A DNA stretch of 64,000 nt from Alphaproteobacteria bacterium (lineage in GTDB: Bacteria > Pseudomonadota > Alphaproteobacteria > Micropepsales > Micropepsaceae). The position numbers and the translations under genes are program-made. The notes beneath the pieces are model-generated. The model was not told the DNA's origin. It was given only the letters and a program-made list of their open reading frames with translations, and searched no databases. Positions 16,799-25,718 of this stretch are shown here, piece after piece (position 1 is the stretch's first letter; each line of letters starts with the position of its first letter). The stretch lies in assembly GCA_019245415.1 (NCBI GenBank), contig JAFARO010000003.1, positions 124,001-188,000 on the forward strand. The letters are read 5' to 3'.

Positions 16799-18673
16799 TC
16801 AATATCCCGACGAACGGGGCATGTTCTTGGCGGAACCCGGCACGACGTCGAAGGCGATGGTCAGCCGCACATCGTCCGACGCGAACGGCACCGTACCGTG
16901 CCAAAAATAGGACGGGAACAGAACCAATTTCCCCACGGCGGGCTTTTCCACCCGCTCCGGCCGGTCGCGTTCTCCGAGAGCCAGGTTGGACTCGCCGAAT
17001 TTGAGCCAGCCCTGGCGGGCCTGGGCGTCCTCGATTTCTTCCGGCAACGCCACGTAATAGGCAGAGCTGATCCATCCTTGCGGATGGACATGGTTGGAGT
17101 GATAGCCGCTTGAGCGCAATCGGCAGGACCATGAGCCGGAGAAGTCGAAAGCCTCACGCTTGCGGCCGAACAGCGGATGCCCCGGATCGTTGGGCAGCCG
17201 GCCCACATAGTCGCCGACCGCTTCGCGGATGCGCTCGCGTATGGCCTCCACGGCCCTGCCCGGCCGCTCGAAAAGATGTCCGGGCGTCTGGGTTCCATTG
17301 CGCAGCGTCTGATCCAGCGGCTCGACGTTTCGGGTGTGAAGCGCGGCAAGCTCTTCCGCGAGCGCACGATTGAACGTGGCGATGTCGGCGTAGCCCGGCG
17401 GGGGCGCGAGTTCGTAAACCCCCACGAGCTTCTCCTGATCGCCGAGCCGCGCAAGGCGGCTATCCCCCGTCTCGCGGAACGCCAGCAGCTCGAACGCGAG
17501 AAGCAGCTGGTCATGCGGTGCCAGCGCCAATCCCTGCTCCACGATGGCGATCGCTTCCTTGGCGCGGCCGGCCTGCAGCAGCGCGTTCGCCAAGCCGCGA
17601 TGATGGTGGACGATTTTCGGCTCCAGCCGCGCCGCGTCCTCCAGCAGCGCGATGCCCTCGTCGAATTTATGCTGCATGACCAGCGCGCGCGCCAGAACGT
17701 TCGATATGTCGTTTCGCTGCGGGGCGATCTCGCGCGCCCGCCGCAGCAAGCGTTCCGAATGCTCCAGCTCGTTCTGACGCAAGCGCTGGTCGGCTTCTGC
17801 CAGCAACAGGTCGGGCGTGTCGCCGATGCGCGCACGCGCGCGCGCATAGGATTGATGCGTGAGATCGCTGCGGCCCATCTGCCAGGCGAGCGCATTGAGC
17901 CGGCTGTGCGCCTCTACCAGAGCCGGCGCGAGTTCGACCGCCTTGTCGAATTCCTCCAAGGCCTCGCTTTCTCGCTGCGAGCGCTCGTAGCAATTGCCGA
18001 GCGCGTAATGCGCCTCGGCGCTGTTGGGATTGACGGAGAGCGCGCTGCGAAGCGAGGCAATCGCGTCGTCCATCCGCTCCAACGCCGTCAATGCGATGCC
18101 GCGATAGTAATGCGCGTCGAAATAAGCGCGATTGATCGCAAGGGCCGAGTCATAGAGCGCCAGGGATTGTTCTTTGCTGCCGCTCTCGCTCAGCAGCGTT
18201 CCGAGTTGCACCATCGCTTCGGGATATTGCGGACGATGCTGCAGAGCTTGTCGAAAGGCATCCGCCGCCTCGGCCGAACGCCCCGCGGCTTTCAGCACGA
18301 TCCCGAGATTGTAATGCGCATCGGCGTAATCCGGACGGTGGGCCACGGCATTGCGATATGCGGCTTCGGCTCCCTTTGCGTCGCCCAAGCGCAGTCTCAG
18401 ATTGCCGAGATTGTTGTGGAGCAACGCATCGTTGGGGGCCGCGCTCACGGCGCGCTCGAGCAAAGCCCTCGCTTCGTCAAGTTGACCGCGATCGCGCACG
18501 AGAAGCGCGAGGAAATTGAGGACGGGTGCCGCGTTGGGATGGGCTGCCAGCAGTTGGCGGCACCCGGCTTCCGCTTCAGCAGCCCTTCCAGCGCGGCGCA
18601 ATCGCTCGGCCGCCTGGAGTCCGGCCGCGATTCGCTGGGTAGAGGCCGAGTCTGGCGGAAGTCCCAAGGTCAT
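16799..18673 (-). CDS. TPR protein with C-terminal 2OG-Fe(II) oxygenase-like domain
   Basis: A 624-residue cytoplasmic protein. Residues about 15-330 carry eight to nine TPRs of the usual Ala/Leu pattern (for example AEAHYALGNCYERSQRESEA). The C-terminal part from about 430 matches the putative 2OG-Fe(II) oxygenase group that follows TPRs: the metal-binding pair HVHP with His528 and His530, then the distal His592 in FPSYFWHGTVPF and an Arg eleven residues later (DDVRLTIAFDVVP). This is the ligand set expected for a 2-oxoglutarate dioxygenase. The substrate is unknown. It is divergent from the TonB receptor, across a 422-bp regulatory gap. Confidence 0.86.
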   Translation of the reverse strand: MTLGLPPDSASTQRIAAGLQAAERLRRAGRAAEAEAGCRQLLAAHPNAAPVLNFLALLVRDRGQLDEARALLERAVSAAPNDALLHNNLGNLRLRLGDAKGAEAAYRNAVAHRPDYADAHYNLGIVLKAAGRSAEAADAFRQALQHRPQYPEAMVQLGTLLSESGSKEQSLALYDSALAINRAYFDAHYYRGIALTALERMDDAIASLRSALSVNPNSAEAHYALGNCYERSQRESEALEEFDKAVELAPALVEAHSRLNALAWQMGRSDLTHQSYARARARIGDTPDLLLAEADQRLRQNELEHSERLLRRAREIAPQRNDISNVLARALVMQHKFDEGIALLEDAARLEPKIVHHHRGLANALLQAGRAKEAIAIVEQGLALAPHDQLLLAFELLAFRETGDSRLARLGDQEKLVGVYELAPPPGYADIATFNRALAEELAALHTRNVEPLDQTLRNGTQTPGHLFERPGRAVEAIRERIREAVGDYVGRLPNDPGHPLFGRKREAFDFSGSWSCRLRSSGYHSNHVHPQGWISSAYYVALPEEIEDAQARQGWLKFGESNLALGERDRPERVEKPAVGKLVLFPSYFWHGTVPFASDDVRLTIAFDVVPGSAKNMPRSSGY

Positions 18674-19095
18674 GGCGACGAATTACCATCAAAATCACCG
18701 GTGCAGCGCGGCCACTGCGATCCAATTGTCACTTTCCTGCGATTTAAGTGGAGCAACGCCATCGCGGCACGATTTCGGCCGTCCGGTGGAGAAGCCCCTT
18801 CTTTATTCTCTTAGTACATAAATACAATGATTTCAGCATGTTGTGGAATTACTTGCCGTGCCGACGAGCAACTAAATATCTCGATCCTGCTCGTTGACAC
18901 CAAAATACCACAGTGCCGCCGCGAATCTTCGCAAAGCCCGATTCCGTTTTGACCCACGCCTCTCAGACTCGTAACCTCGCTTCGAACGGGTGAGTTTCGT
19001 GCCGCGAAAGCAATTGCGGGGCGAAAAGTCGATGCTTTCTTGGCTTCGGCTGATACCCGCGAGCGAACGTCGTTACGAACCAAGGGGGTTCCACA
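18674..19095. other. Long divergent intergenic region upstream of the TonB receptor
   Basis: This 422-bp stretch separates the TPR-2OG gene from the divergent TonB receptor and is clearly richer in A/T than its surroundings. No convincing gene, tRNA or known riboswitch is visible. It holds three GAnTC methylation sites in 48 bp (18923, 18940, 18966), a possible promoter at 18949-18977 and a strong GGGGG ribosome site just before the GTG start of the receptor. The last 120 bp would form the receptor's untranslated leader. Confidence 0.6.
18949..18977 (+). promoter_or_regulatory. Possible sigma70-type promoter of the TonB receptor
   Basis: TTGACC, 17-base spacer, TAACCT. The -35 is five of six, the -10 weak. 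It would put the transcript start near 18985 with a leader of about 110 bp. A GAnTC site at 18966-18970 falls in the spacer. A better -35 (TTGACA at 18894) has no acceptable -10. Confidence 0.33.
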
Positions 19096-22000
19096 GTGTT
19101 TCAAATCGAAAGCAAGAGCAGTCTGAAGACGGCTCTGCTCCTCGGAGCAGCGACCGCGACCGCCATGAGCCTGACAAGCGCAGCCATGGCGCAAGAGCAA
19201 GTCGAAACCGTCGTCGTGACGGGTTCGCGCATTCCACAGGTTGGCGTCTACAGCTCCAGCCCGGTGACTGCGGTTTCCAATCAGGAAATCAAGTACGAGG
19301 GCACGACCAACGTCGAAACCCTCCTCAACAACCTGCCGTCGGCCTTCGCCGATTTCGGCTCCTATGAGTCGAACGGTTCTCCGGGTATCGCGACCGTCAA
19401 TCTTCGCGACTTGGCCCCAGCTCGTACGCTCGTGCTCATCGACGGCAAGCGCCTGATGCCAGGCGACCCCGCCGACCCCGTTCCTGACTTGAACCAGATT
19501 CCTGCTGCCTTGATCGAACGTGTCGACGTCGTGACCGGTGGTGCATCCGCCGTGTACGGCTCGGACGCCATCGCCGGCGTCGTGAACTTCATCATGCGCA
19601 AGGACTTCGAAGGCTTCGAGTTCGACGGTCAGTGGCTCGGCTACCAGCACACCAACAACAACGCCTTCGACCGCGGCATCGTCGCCCAGGGTCTCGGCGG
19701 CTCGACACCGGGCTCGATCCCGGAAGCGCCCGGCAGCATCTGGGACGGCGACACTGTCGACCTGAACGGCATTCTCGGCGTGAACAGCCCCGATGGTAAG
19801 GGCAACATCACGATGTATGGCGGCTTCCGTCACCTGAATGCGGTGACCGAAGACACCCGCGACGTGTCGGCTTGCGGAACGGCCACGACAGGAAGCGGAA
19901 GCTTCATCTGCGCCGGCTCGAGCACCGCGGCCCGTACGGAAAACGGTCAGACGGCTGGTGGCCGGTTCATCAGCTTGGACGGCGGCTCTTGCGGAAACTG
20001 CACGGTCGACCCGACGACGGGCCTGCTGCGCGGCTTCACCCAGGCTGACCGGTTCAACTTCGCGCCTCTGAACTACCTGCAGCGTCCGGATCAGCGCTAC
20101 ACCTTCGGTGCGATGGGCCATTACGAGTTCAACAAGGCCATCGACATCTATTCGTCGCTGATGTTCATGGACGATCACACCGTGGCGCAGATCGCTCCCT
20201 CGGGCGCGTTCTTCGGCACCGTGCTGCAGACGAACTGCGACAACCCCGAGCTGACGGCTCAGGAAGTCTCGGCGTTCTGCACCAGCGCGACCAACGTGAT
20301 CCGTCCGGGCTACGCGACGATGCTGATCGGCCGCCGCAACAAGGAAGGCGGCAACCGTCAGGACGATCTGCGTCACACCTCCTACCGCATGGTGGTTGGC
20401 GTGAAGGGCGATCTCGGCGGCGGTTGGGCGTATGACGCGTTCGCGCAATACGGCGACACGGTCTATCAGGAAGAATACCTGAACGACCTTTCGATCACCC
20501 GCATCCAGCGTTCGCTGATCGTCAATCCGGACGGTAACTGCGCGTCTGCGGACGACGGCACCGATCCGAATTGCGTTCCCTGGAACATCTTCGTGCCGAA
20601 CGGCGTGACCAAGGCCGCGACGAACTACCTGAGCGTCCCGGGCATGAAGGAAGGCTCGACCCAGGAATGGGTGGCCGGCGCCAGCTTGACCGGTGACCTT
20701 GGCGCCTGGGGTGTCCAGTCGCCATGGGCGAAGAGCCCGGTCGCAGTTGCTCTTGGCACGGAATATCGCCAGGAACAGCTGAATCTGCGCGTCGACTCCG
20801 AGTTCTCGACGGGCGACCTGGCGGGCCAGGGCGGTCCGACCCTGAGCACGAACGGCGGCTACAACCTGACCGAAGGCTTCGGCGAAATCCGCGTGCCGGT
20901 CGTCTCCGACATGCCGATGTTCGAGGACCTCTCGGTCAACGCCGGTTACCGCTACTCATCGTACAACCTGGCCGGCTCGGTCGAGTCGTTCAAGTACGGT
21001 GCGGAATGGCAGCCGATCGATGACTTCCGCCTGCGCGCCAGCTATCAGCATGCCGTCCGCGCGCCGAACGTGGTCGAATTGTTTACCCCGCAAGGCCTCG
21101 GCCTCTGGGGCGGCACCGATCCCTGCGCCGGTCCTGTTCCGGTTGACACGCCGGCCCAGTGCGCCAACACCGGCGTGACCCCGGGCGAATACGGCAACAT
21201 CCTGCAGTGCATCTCCGGTCAGTGCGGCGGCCTCTTCGGCGGCAACCTGACCCTGAAGCCGGAAACGTCCAACACCACGGAATTCGGCGTGGTGCTGACC
21301 CCGACCTTCCTGCAGGGCTTCACGGCGACGATCGACTACTTCAACATCTCGCTCACCGGCGCGATCAACGTCATTCCGGAAGCCGAAACGCTCACGAACT
21401 GTGCCAACAGCGGCGATCCGTTCTTCTGCAACCTGATCCATCGTTCGCCGGGTCCGGGGCAGTTCAAGGGCGCGATCTTCGGTACGGGCGCCGACGCGGG
21501 CTACATCGTCGCCACAAACGTCAATACCGGTTCCGAGAAGACGTCGGGCGTCGACTTCGAGGCCAACTACTCCAGCCACCTCGAGGATTGGGGCATGGGC
21601 GCGAACGGCAGCTTGGCGTTCGCCTTCCTGGGCACCTACACCCAGTCCTTCAAGGTCACGCCGGTTCCGGGCGATCACGAGTACGATTGCGCCGGCCTGT
21701 TCGGTCTCACCTGCGGAACGCCGATTCCGAAGTGGCGTCACCGCTTGCGCGTCACCTGGACGGCACCTTGGGACTTCGACCTGTCGCTCAACTGGCGACA
21801 CATGTCGGAGGTCAAGTTCGACGCGAACACCAACGATCCGACGCTCAGTGGACCGTGCGGTGGACCTTGCGGCGACCTCTCCGACGCCAAGATCAGTGCG
21901 TATGATTACTTTGACATCTCGGCCGACTACACCGTGCGTCAGGGAATCAGCATCCATGGCGGCATCGACAACGTGTTCGACAAGGATCCGCCGATCCTCG

Positions 22001-22113
22001 ACTCGAACGCCCTGGGCGTCGCCTCGCCTCCGTTCGGCAACGGCAACACCTATCCGCAGGTGTACGATGCTCTCGGCCGCACCATCTTCCTGGGCGTGAC
22101 CGTGAAGTACTAA
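19096..22113 (+). CDS. TonB-dependent outer-membrane receptor (large)
   Basis: A 1005-residue outer-membrane importer. Signal peptide to about residue 35 (AMSLTSAAMAQ), TonB-box-like ETVVVTGSRI, plug domain to about 190 (RTLVLIDGKRLMPG and GGASAVYGSDAIAGVVNF), then the beta-barrel ending in the aromatic C-terminus TIFLGVTVKY. Extracellular loops are unusually Cys-rich, with pairs such as GGSCGNC, DPCAGPVPVDTPAQC, TNCANSGDPFFC and GPCGGPC, suggesting disulfide-stapled loops. Translation starts at GTG 19096 after GGGGG. The substrate is unknown. It is flanked by TPR-fused modifying enzymes, and followed by a strong terminator. Confidence 0.93.
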   Translation: MFQIESKSSLKTALLLGAATATAMSLTSAAMAQEQVETVVVTGSRIPQVGVYSSSPVTAVSNQEIKYEGTTNVETLLNNLPSAFADFGSYESNGSPGIATVNLRDLAPARTLVLIDGKRLMPGDPADPVPDLNQIPAALIERVDVVTGGASAVYGSDAIAGVVNFIMRKDFEGFEFDGQWLGYQHTNNNAFDRGIVAQGLGGSTPGSIPEAPGSIWDGDTVDLNGILGVNSPDGKGNITMYGGFRHLNAVTEDTRDVSACGTATTGSGSFICAGSSTAARTENGQTAGGRFISLDGGSCGNCTVDPTTGLLRGFTQADRFNFAPLNYLQRPDQRYTFGAMGHYEFNKAIDIYSSLMFMDDHTVAQIAPSGAFFGTVLQTNCDNPELTAQEVSAFCTSATNVIRPGYATMLIGRRNKEGGNRQDDLRHTSYRMVVGVKGDLGGGWAYDAFAQYGDTVYQEEYLNDLSITRIQRSLIVNPDGNCASADDGTDPNCVPWNIFVPNGVTKAATNYLSVPGMKEGSTQEWVAGASLTGDLGAWGVQSPWAKSPVAVALGTEYRQEQLNLRVDSEFSTGDLAGQGGPTLSTNGGYNLTEGFGEIRVPVVSDMPMFEDLSVNAGYRYSSYNLAGSVESFKYGAEWQPIDDFRLRASYQHAVRAPNVVELFTPQGLGLWGGTDPCAGPVPVDTPAQCANTGVTPGEYGNILQCISGQCGGLFGGNLTLKPETSNTTEFGVVLTPTFLQGFTATIDYFNISLTGAINVIPEAETLTNCANSGDPFFCNLIHRSPGPGQFKGAIFGTGADAGYIVATNVNTGSEKTSGVDFEANYSSHLEDWGMGANGSLAFAFLGTYTQSFKVTPVPGDHEYDCAGLFGLTCGTPIPKWRHRLRVTWTAPWDFDLSLNWRHMSEVKFDANTNDPTLSGPCGGPCGDLSDAKISAYDYFDISADYTVRQGISIHGGIDNVFDKDPPILDSNALGVASPPFGNGNTYPQVYDALGRTIFLGVTVKY

Positions 22114-22135
22114 GCCTCGCGGCAAATCATCTGAA

Positions 22136-22169
22136 AGGCGGCGGCCCAAAAGGCCGCCGCTCTTTTTTT
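22136..22169 (+). terminator. Rho-independent terminator after the TonB receptor
   Basis: A perfect nine-base-pair stem, GCGGCGGCC / GGCCGCCGC (22138-22146 and 22152-22160), with loop CAAAA and followed by TCTTTTTTT. It sits 23 bp after the receptor stop and 27 bp before the next gene, so the sulfotransferase gene needs its own promoter or read-through. Confidence 0.92.
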
Positions 22170-22195
22170 GCCCGCCGTTCTGCTAAAGGACTTCC

Positions 22196-23857
22196 ATGTC
22201 AGGAACCGACCCAGCCGCGTCTGCCATGGCGCAGGACCGCGACCGGCTCGTACGCCAGGTCAGCGACGCCGTGCGTGCCCGAGATATCCCCCTCGCCACG
22301 GATTTGGCCCGTGGAGCGCTGGAGCGGGGACTTGTCCACCCTCTCTTCCTGGGCCTGCGCGCCTTTTGGTTCGACGACCAAGGCCGCACGCGCGAAGCTC
22401 TGGCCGATATCGAGACGGCGATCGGTTTGGCGCCGCAGGACGCCCCGCTGCGGAACTCCCACGGCCAGATCCTCAGTTCGGCCGGCCGCTGGGACGAGGC
22501 GGTCGAAGCGTTCGAGCGCTGCGTCGCGCTGCGGCCCGACTTCGCGCCCGCCTATCGCAATCTCGGATATGCGCGCCAAGGCATCGGCGATCTGCGCGGA
22601 TCTGCGCAGGCTTTCGAGCAGGCCTACCAGCTTGCGCCCGAGGACGCCGAGCCGCTGTCCCATTTGGCCAACCTGGCGGCCCGTCGTTCCGACTGGGAGT
22701 CCGCCCGGAAATTTGCGGAACAGGCTTTGGCCGCAGATCCCCGGCAGTCCCTGGCATTGGTCACGCTTGCGAGCGTGGCAGTCTCCACCGGCGATCGCGC
22801 CGGCGCTGACGCTCTGATCGGCTCGGCTCTCGGCGATGCCAAGCTTGCCGGGCCGCACCGCGCCATGATGCTGACCACTCTGGGCGACCTGCGCCACGAC
22901 CAGCAGCGCTATTCTGAAGCTTTCGAGGCCTACCGCCAAAGCAACGAACTCCGCCGCCAGCTCTACGCGCCGCAATTCGCGGCTCCGGGTCGCGAGACCG
23001 CCGCGAGCTTTGCCCAGATCCTCATCGATTTCATGGAGCGCGCTCCACCTCTGCACTGGAGGGCGTCCGATGCCGAAGGCGAAGGCAACACGGCGGTGCG
23101 CGCGCATGTCTTTTTGATTGGTTTCGCGCGCTCCGGCACGACCCTGCTCGAGAACGTCTTGGCCGCGCACCCCGATGTCGCCGCGGTCGGCGAGAAGGAG
23201 CTGCTCGCGACCGCCAACGAACAATACCTGTCCACCGACAAGGGGCTCGATCTGCTGGCCGCGGCCACCGAGGACAGGCTTTCGCAATTGCGCCGCGATT
23301 ATTGGCGGCGTGCGGAGGGCCATTGCGGCCCGCTCGCGGGAAAGGTCTTCGTCGACAAGAGACCGATGGGTGCGCTGAAGCTGCCCCTGATCGTCAAGTT
23401 GTTTCCGAGCGCGAAGATATTGTTCGCCCTGCGCGATCCCAGAGACGTCATTCTGAGCTGCTATCGCCGCCAGTTTCTGTTGAACCCGTCGATGTACGAA
23501 CTGCTCGACCTGCGAGGCGCCGCCCTTTTCTACGGCCAGCTGATGCGGCTGGCGAAGATCTTCCGCGCGCGTTCGGGACTGCAATGGCTGGAAACGCGCC
23601 ACGAATCCCTGGTCGCGGATTTCGACGGCGAAATGGCGCGCGTGCTTGCGTTCCTGGGTCTCGAATGGAGCGAGCAATTGCGCGCGTTTGCCGAGACGGC
23701 GCGCCAGCGCGACATCTGGACACCGAGCTCGACGCAGGTGATCAAGGGCTTGAATGCGGAAGGCGTCGAGCAATGGCGCCACTACCGCGAACAGCTCGCG
23801 CCCGCGATGCCGATCCTGCGGCCTTGGATCGACGCGTTCGGCTATGAGCGGTTCTGA
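22196..23857 (+). CDS. TPR-sulfotransferase fusion protein
   Basis: A 553-residue cytoplasmic protein. Residues about 15-250 hold six TPR-like repeats (for example APAYRNLGYARQGIGDLRGS). The C-terminal sulfotransferase domain begins with the PAPS 5'-phosphate loop IGFARSGTTLLENVL at residues 308-322, followed by VDKRPMGALKLPLIVKLFP and FALRDPRDVILSCYRRQF, which matches the 3'-phosphate-binding region. It would transfer sulfate from PAPS to an unidentified acceptor. It lies between the TonB receptor and a TPR-Asp/Asn hydroxylase, which it meets tail to tail with a 3-bp gap. Confidence 0.9.
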   Translation: MSGTDPAASAMAQDRDRLVRQVSDAVRARDIPLATDLARGALERGLVHPLFLGLRAFWFDDQGRTREALADIETAIGLAPQDAPLRNSHGQILSSAGRWDEAVEAFERCVALRPDFAPAYRNLGYARQGIGDLRGSAQAFEQAYQLAPEDAEPLSHLANLAARRSDWESARKFAEQALAADPRQSLALVTLASVAVSTGDRAGADALIGSALGDAKLAGPHRAMMLTTLGDLRHDQQRYSEAFEAYRQSNELRRQLYAPQFAAPGRETAASFAQILIDFMERAPPLHWRASDAEGEGNTAVRAHVFLIGFARSGTTLLENVLAAHPDVAAVGEKELLATANEQYLSTDKGLDLLAAATEDRLSQLRRDYWRRAEGHCGPLAGKVFVDKRPMGALKLPLIVKLFPSAKILFALRDPRDVILSCYRRQFLLNPSMYELLDLRGAALFYGQLMRLAKIFRARSGLQWLETRHESLVADFDGEMARVLAFLGLEWSEQLRAFAETARQRDIWTPSSTQVIKGLNAEGVEQWRHYREQLAPAMPILRPWIDAFGYERF

Positions 23858-23866
23858 GGCTCAGAA
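23850..23866. repeat. Perfect palindrome covering two convergent stop codons
   Basis: GTTCTGAG, one central G, CTCAGAAC: an eight-base inverted repeat that contains the TGA of the sulfotransferase gene and, on the other strand, the TGA of the hydroxylase gene. Both proteins therefore end in Phe encoded by TTC. It could work as a bidirectional pause or weak terminator, but there is no T-run on either side. Confidence 0.6.
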
Positions 23867-25168
23867 CGACGCTGCCGGAAGCTCGCCGTAATAGCGCCGG
23901 GTGGCGGAGAGCAGGCCGCAAATCATTTCGCGCTCCGCCGCGGACAGCAGCGGGTTCCAGATATCGAAGATCAGGATGATGCGGATTTCGTCGCTGTCGT
24001 TGTAGGCGGCGTGCTCGATGGTGTCGTCGAACACCCAGGCCTCGCCCTGCCGCCACTCCCGCGTGACGTTGCCCACGCGGAACCGGCAATTTCCAGGCAC
24101 GATCAGCGGAAGATGCACGATCAGCCGGGCGTTGGTCACGCCGGTGTGCGGCGGGATCTCGGTGCGCGGCTGCAGCACGGAAAAGAACGCGGTCGGCGCG
24201 TAACCGGGGATTTCCGCCATCGGCGTGCCATCAAGCAGCGCTGCGGTCTTGGGACAACGGTGGCAATGCGCCTCGATGCGTTCGCCGTCCTTCCAGAGAA
24301 ACGACGCGTTCCATTTCATCGAGCGGTTCAACGGCGCCCATTGGTTCAAGGGCGAACCCTCGGGATGATCGACGTAAGGTGCGAACCCCTGCCCGTCTTC
24401 CCGCGCCAGCGCAATGAGCTCCTCGCGGATCGTCTCGGTTGCGGCCTCGAGCTTGGCGAGCCAGGGGAAATCCGCATTGTCATAAAACGGGATTGCCGGA
24501 AGTCGCGGCACCAACAGCAGTGTCGGCTGATGCGTGTGGGCCTTGGCGCGGCCGAGCATGATGTCCCTGCATTCGTCGAAGCGTTCGAAAGCGTTCCCAT
24601 CGTGGCGCGCGCGCACCGGTTCGAGCGCCTGCGATAGATGGGCGTCGAGTTCGGCGGCGTTGTCGTCGACCGCCTTGCGCGCGTGATCGAGCGCTTGGCT
24701 AAGCTCCGGTGTCAGCTGTTCGCGGGGCGGCGCGATGGTGAGCACATCCTTGAAGACCTGTGCCGCGCGCCGGCGTTCTCCCCCGCGCTCCAGAAGCATG
24801 GCCTTGGCGAGCAGTGCGGGAAAGAAATAGGGATCGAGAGCGAGGCTGCGGGTGAGCGCCGCCATTTCCTTGTCCGCCTCGCCGGCCGCGCGATGAACGA
24901 ACGCGATGTTCAGCGGAACGACGGGGTTGCGAGGGTCGGCCGCCTCGGCGCGCTGGAGAAAAGCCAGGGCTTGGTCGCGCTGCCTGCGGAAAAGGTGGTG
25001 CTGGCCGAGATGAAGCAGCGCCTGCGGGTGATCCGGCACCAGCGCCAACACCGACTGCCAGGCCGCCGCGGCTTCGTCCAGCCGTCGTTCGCGCATCAAC
25101 TGTTGTGCGGTCTGCGCCAGTGCCGCCGCGCGGTTGTCGCCGGTAGAATTGGAGATGCCTGAAGCCAC
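23861..25168 (-). CDS. TPR-aspartyl/asparaginyl beta-hydroxylase fusion
   Basis: A 435-residue protein with an N-terminal TPR region (residues about 10-150, for example PQALLHLGQHHLFRRQRDQA) and a C-terminal aspartyl/asparaginyl beta-hydroxylase domain, a 2-oxoglutarate-dependent oxygenase. Iron ligands and the 2OG-binding Arg are visible: His341 in PPHTGVTNARLIVHLPL, His386 in FDDTIEHAAYNDSD and Arg396 in DEIRIILIFDIW. The GTG start at 25168 gives the longest sensible N-terminus; the ribosome site is weak. A soluble substrate peptide or protein is not known. Confidence 0.9.
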   Translation of the reverse strand: MASGISNSTGDNRAAALAQTAQQLMRERRLDEAAAAWQSVLALVPDHPQALLHLGQHHLFRRQRDQALAFLQRAEAADPRNPVVPLNIAFVHRAAGEADKEMAALTRSLALDPYFFPALLAKAMLLERGGERRRAAQVFKDVLTIAPPREQLTPELSQALDHARKAVDDNAAELDAHLSQALEPVRARHDGNAFERFDECRDIMLGRAKAHTHQPTLLLVPRLPAIPFYDNADFPWLAKLEAATETIREELIALAREDGQGFAPYVDHPEGSPLNQWAPLNRSMKWNASFLWKDGERIEAHCHRCPKTAALLDGTPMAEIPGYAPTAFFSVLQPRTEIPPHTGVTNARLIVHLPLIVPGNCRFRVGNVTREWRQGEAWVFDDTIEHAAYNDSDEIRIILIFDIWNPLLSAAEREMICGLLSATRRYYGELPAASF

Positions 25169-25228
25169 CAGCGCTGCCCAGCCTGTTCTCGACGACGCAA
25201 GCTATCCGGCGCTCATGCAGAAAGGCAA

Positions 25229-25253
25229 ATCGCCGATGCGGGGCATCGGCGAT
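25229..25253 (-). terminator. Probable terminator of the small secreted-protein gene
   Basis: An 11-bp perfect stem (ATCGCCGATGC / GCATCGGCGAT) with a three-base loop. On the minus strand it is followed by TTGCCTTT, a weak U-tract. It lies 27 bp beyond the stop of the gene at 25281-25592 and before the start of the hydroxylase gene. Confidence 0.65.
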
Positions 25254-25280
25254 CGACCTAAATCGTCCCAGTCCGGCCGT

Positions 25281-25592
25281 TCAGTGACCGGAGCCGGGAT
25301 TCTGCTGGTAGCCCATGGCCTGCGACCGGGCGAGCGCCTCTTGATCGTTGCGCGCCATTTGATCCCATTCCGCCTGGGTATGGCACTCGCGCCGCGAACC
25401 GATACGCGAACCTGTCGGCGGGGGCATCTGCTTGCAGACGATCTTGTCCGGGTCCGAATCGGGCGTCGTGGATGCCGCGTTGGGCGTGGTCGTCGACACC
25501 GGGTCGGCAGACATCGCCGTCGTTGCGGCGGAGGCGCCGCCGATCCAAGGCAGTCCGGCCAGGCAGACGAGAACAAATCCGATCTTGCGCAC
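25281..25592 (-). CDS. Small secreted protein, unknown function
   Basis: A 103-residue protein. The GTG at 25592 is chosen because GGGAG lies nine bases upstream and the next codons give a signal peptide (RKIGFVLVCLAGLPWIGGASA, cleavage near 23). The mature part is a Thr/Ser/Pro linker followed by a small region with two Cys: KIVCKQMPPPTGSRIGSRRE and CHTQAEWDQMARNDQEAL. The motif KIVCKxxxxTGSRI...RxCxTxxEW occurs in many short alphaproteobacterial exported proteins of unknown function. It sits next to the TonB-associated enzymes. Confidence 0.78.
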   Translation of the reverse strand: MRKIGFVLVCLAGLPWIGGASAATTAMSADPVSTTTPNAASTTPDSDPDKIVCKQMPPPTGSRIGSRRECHTQAEWDQMARNDQEALARSQAMGYQQNPGSGH

Positions 25593-25718
25593 GTGTATAC
25601 TCCCAATGGCTTGGCCAGGGCCTTTTCCCTTCGACCTTGCACAATTATATGGCCAGAGCTGTAAGCTTTGAAAGCTAGTTTCGATCACGATTGCGCCGGA
25701 CGTGCTGCTTTCGCGCTG

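Noticed and set aside
18894..18899. TTGACA as -35 of the TonB receptor
   Set aside because: No acceptable -10 element 16-18 bases downstream.
18811..20448. 545-codon minus-strand frame over the TonB receptor
   Set aside because: Antisense shadow; no recognisable protein features.
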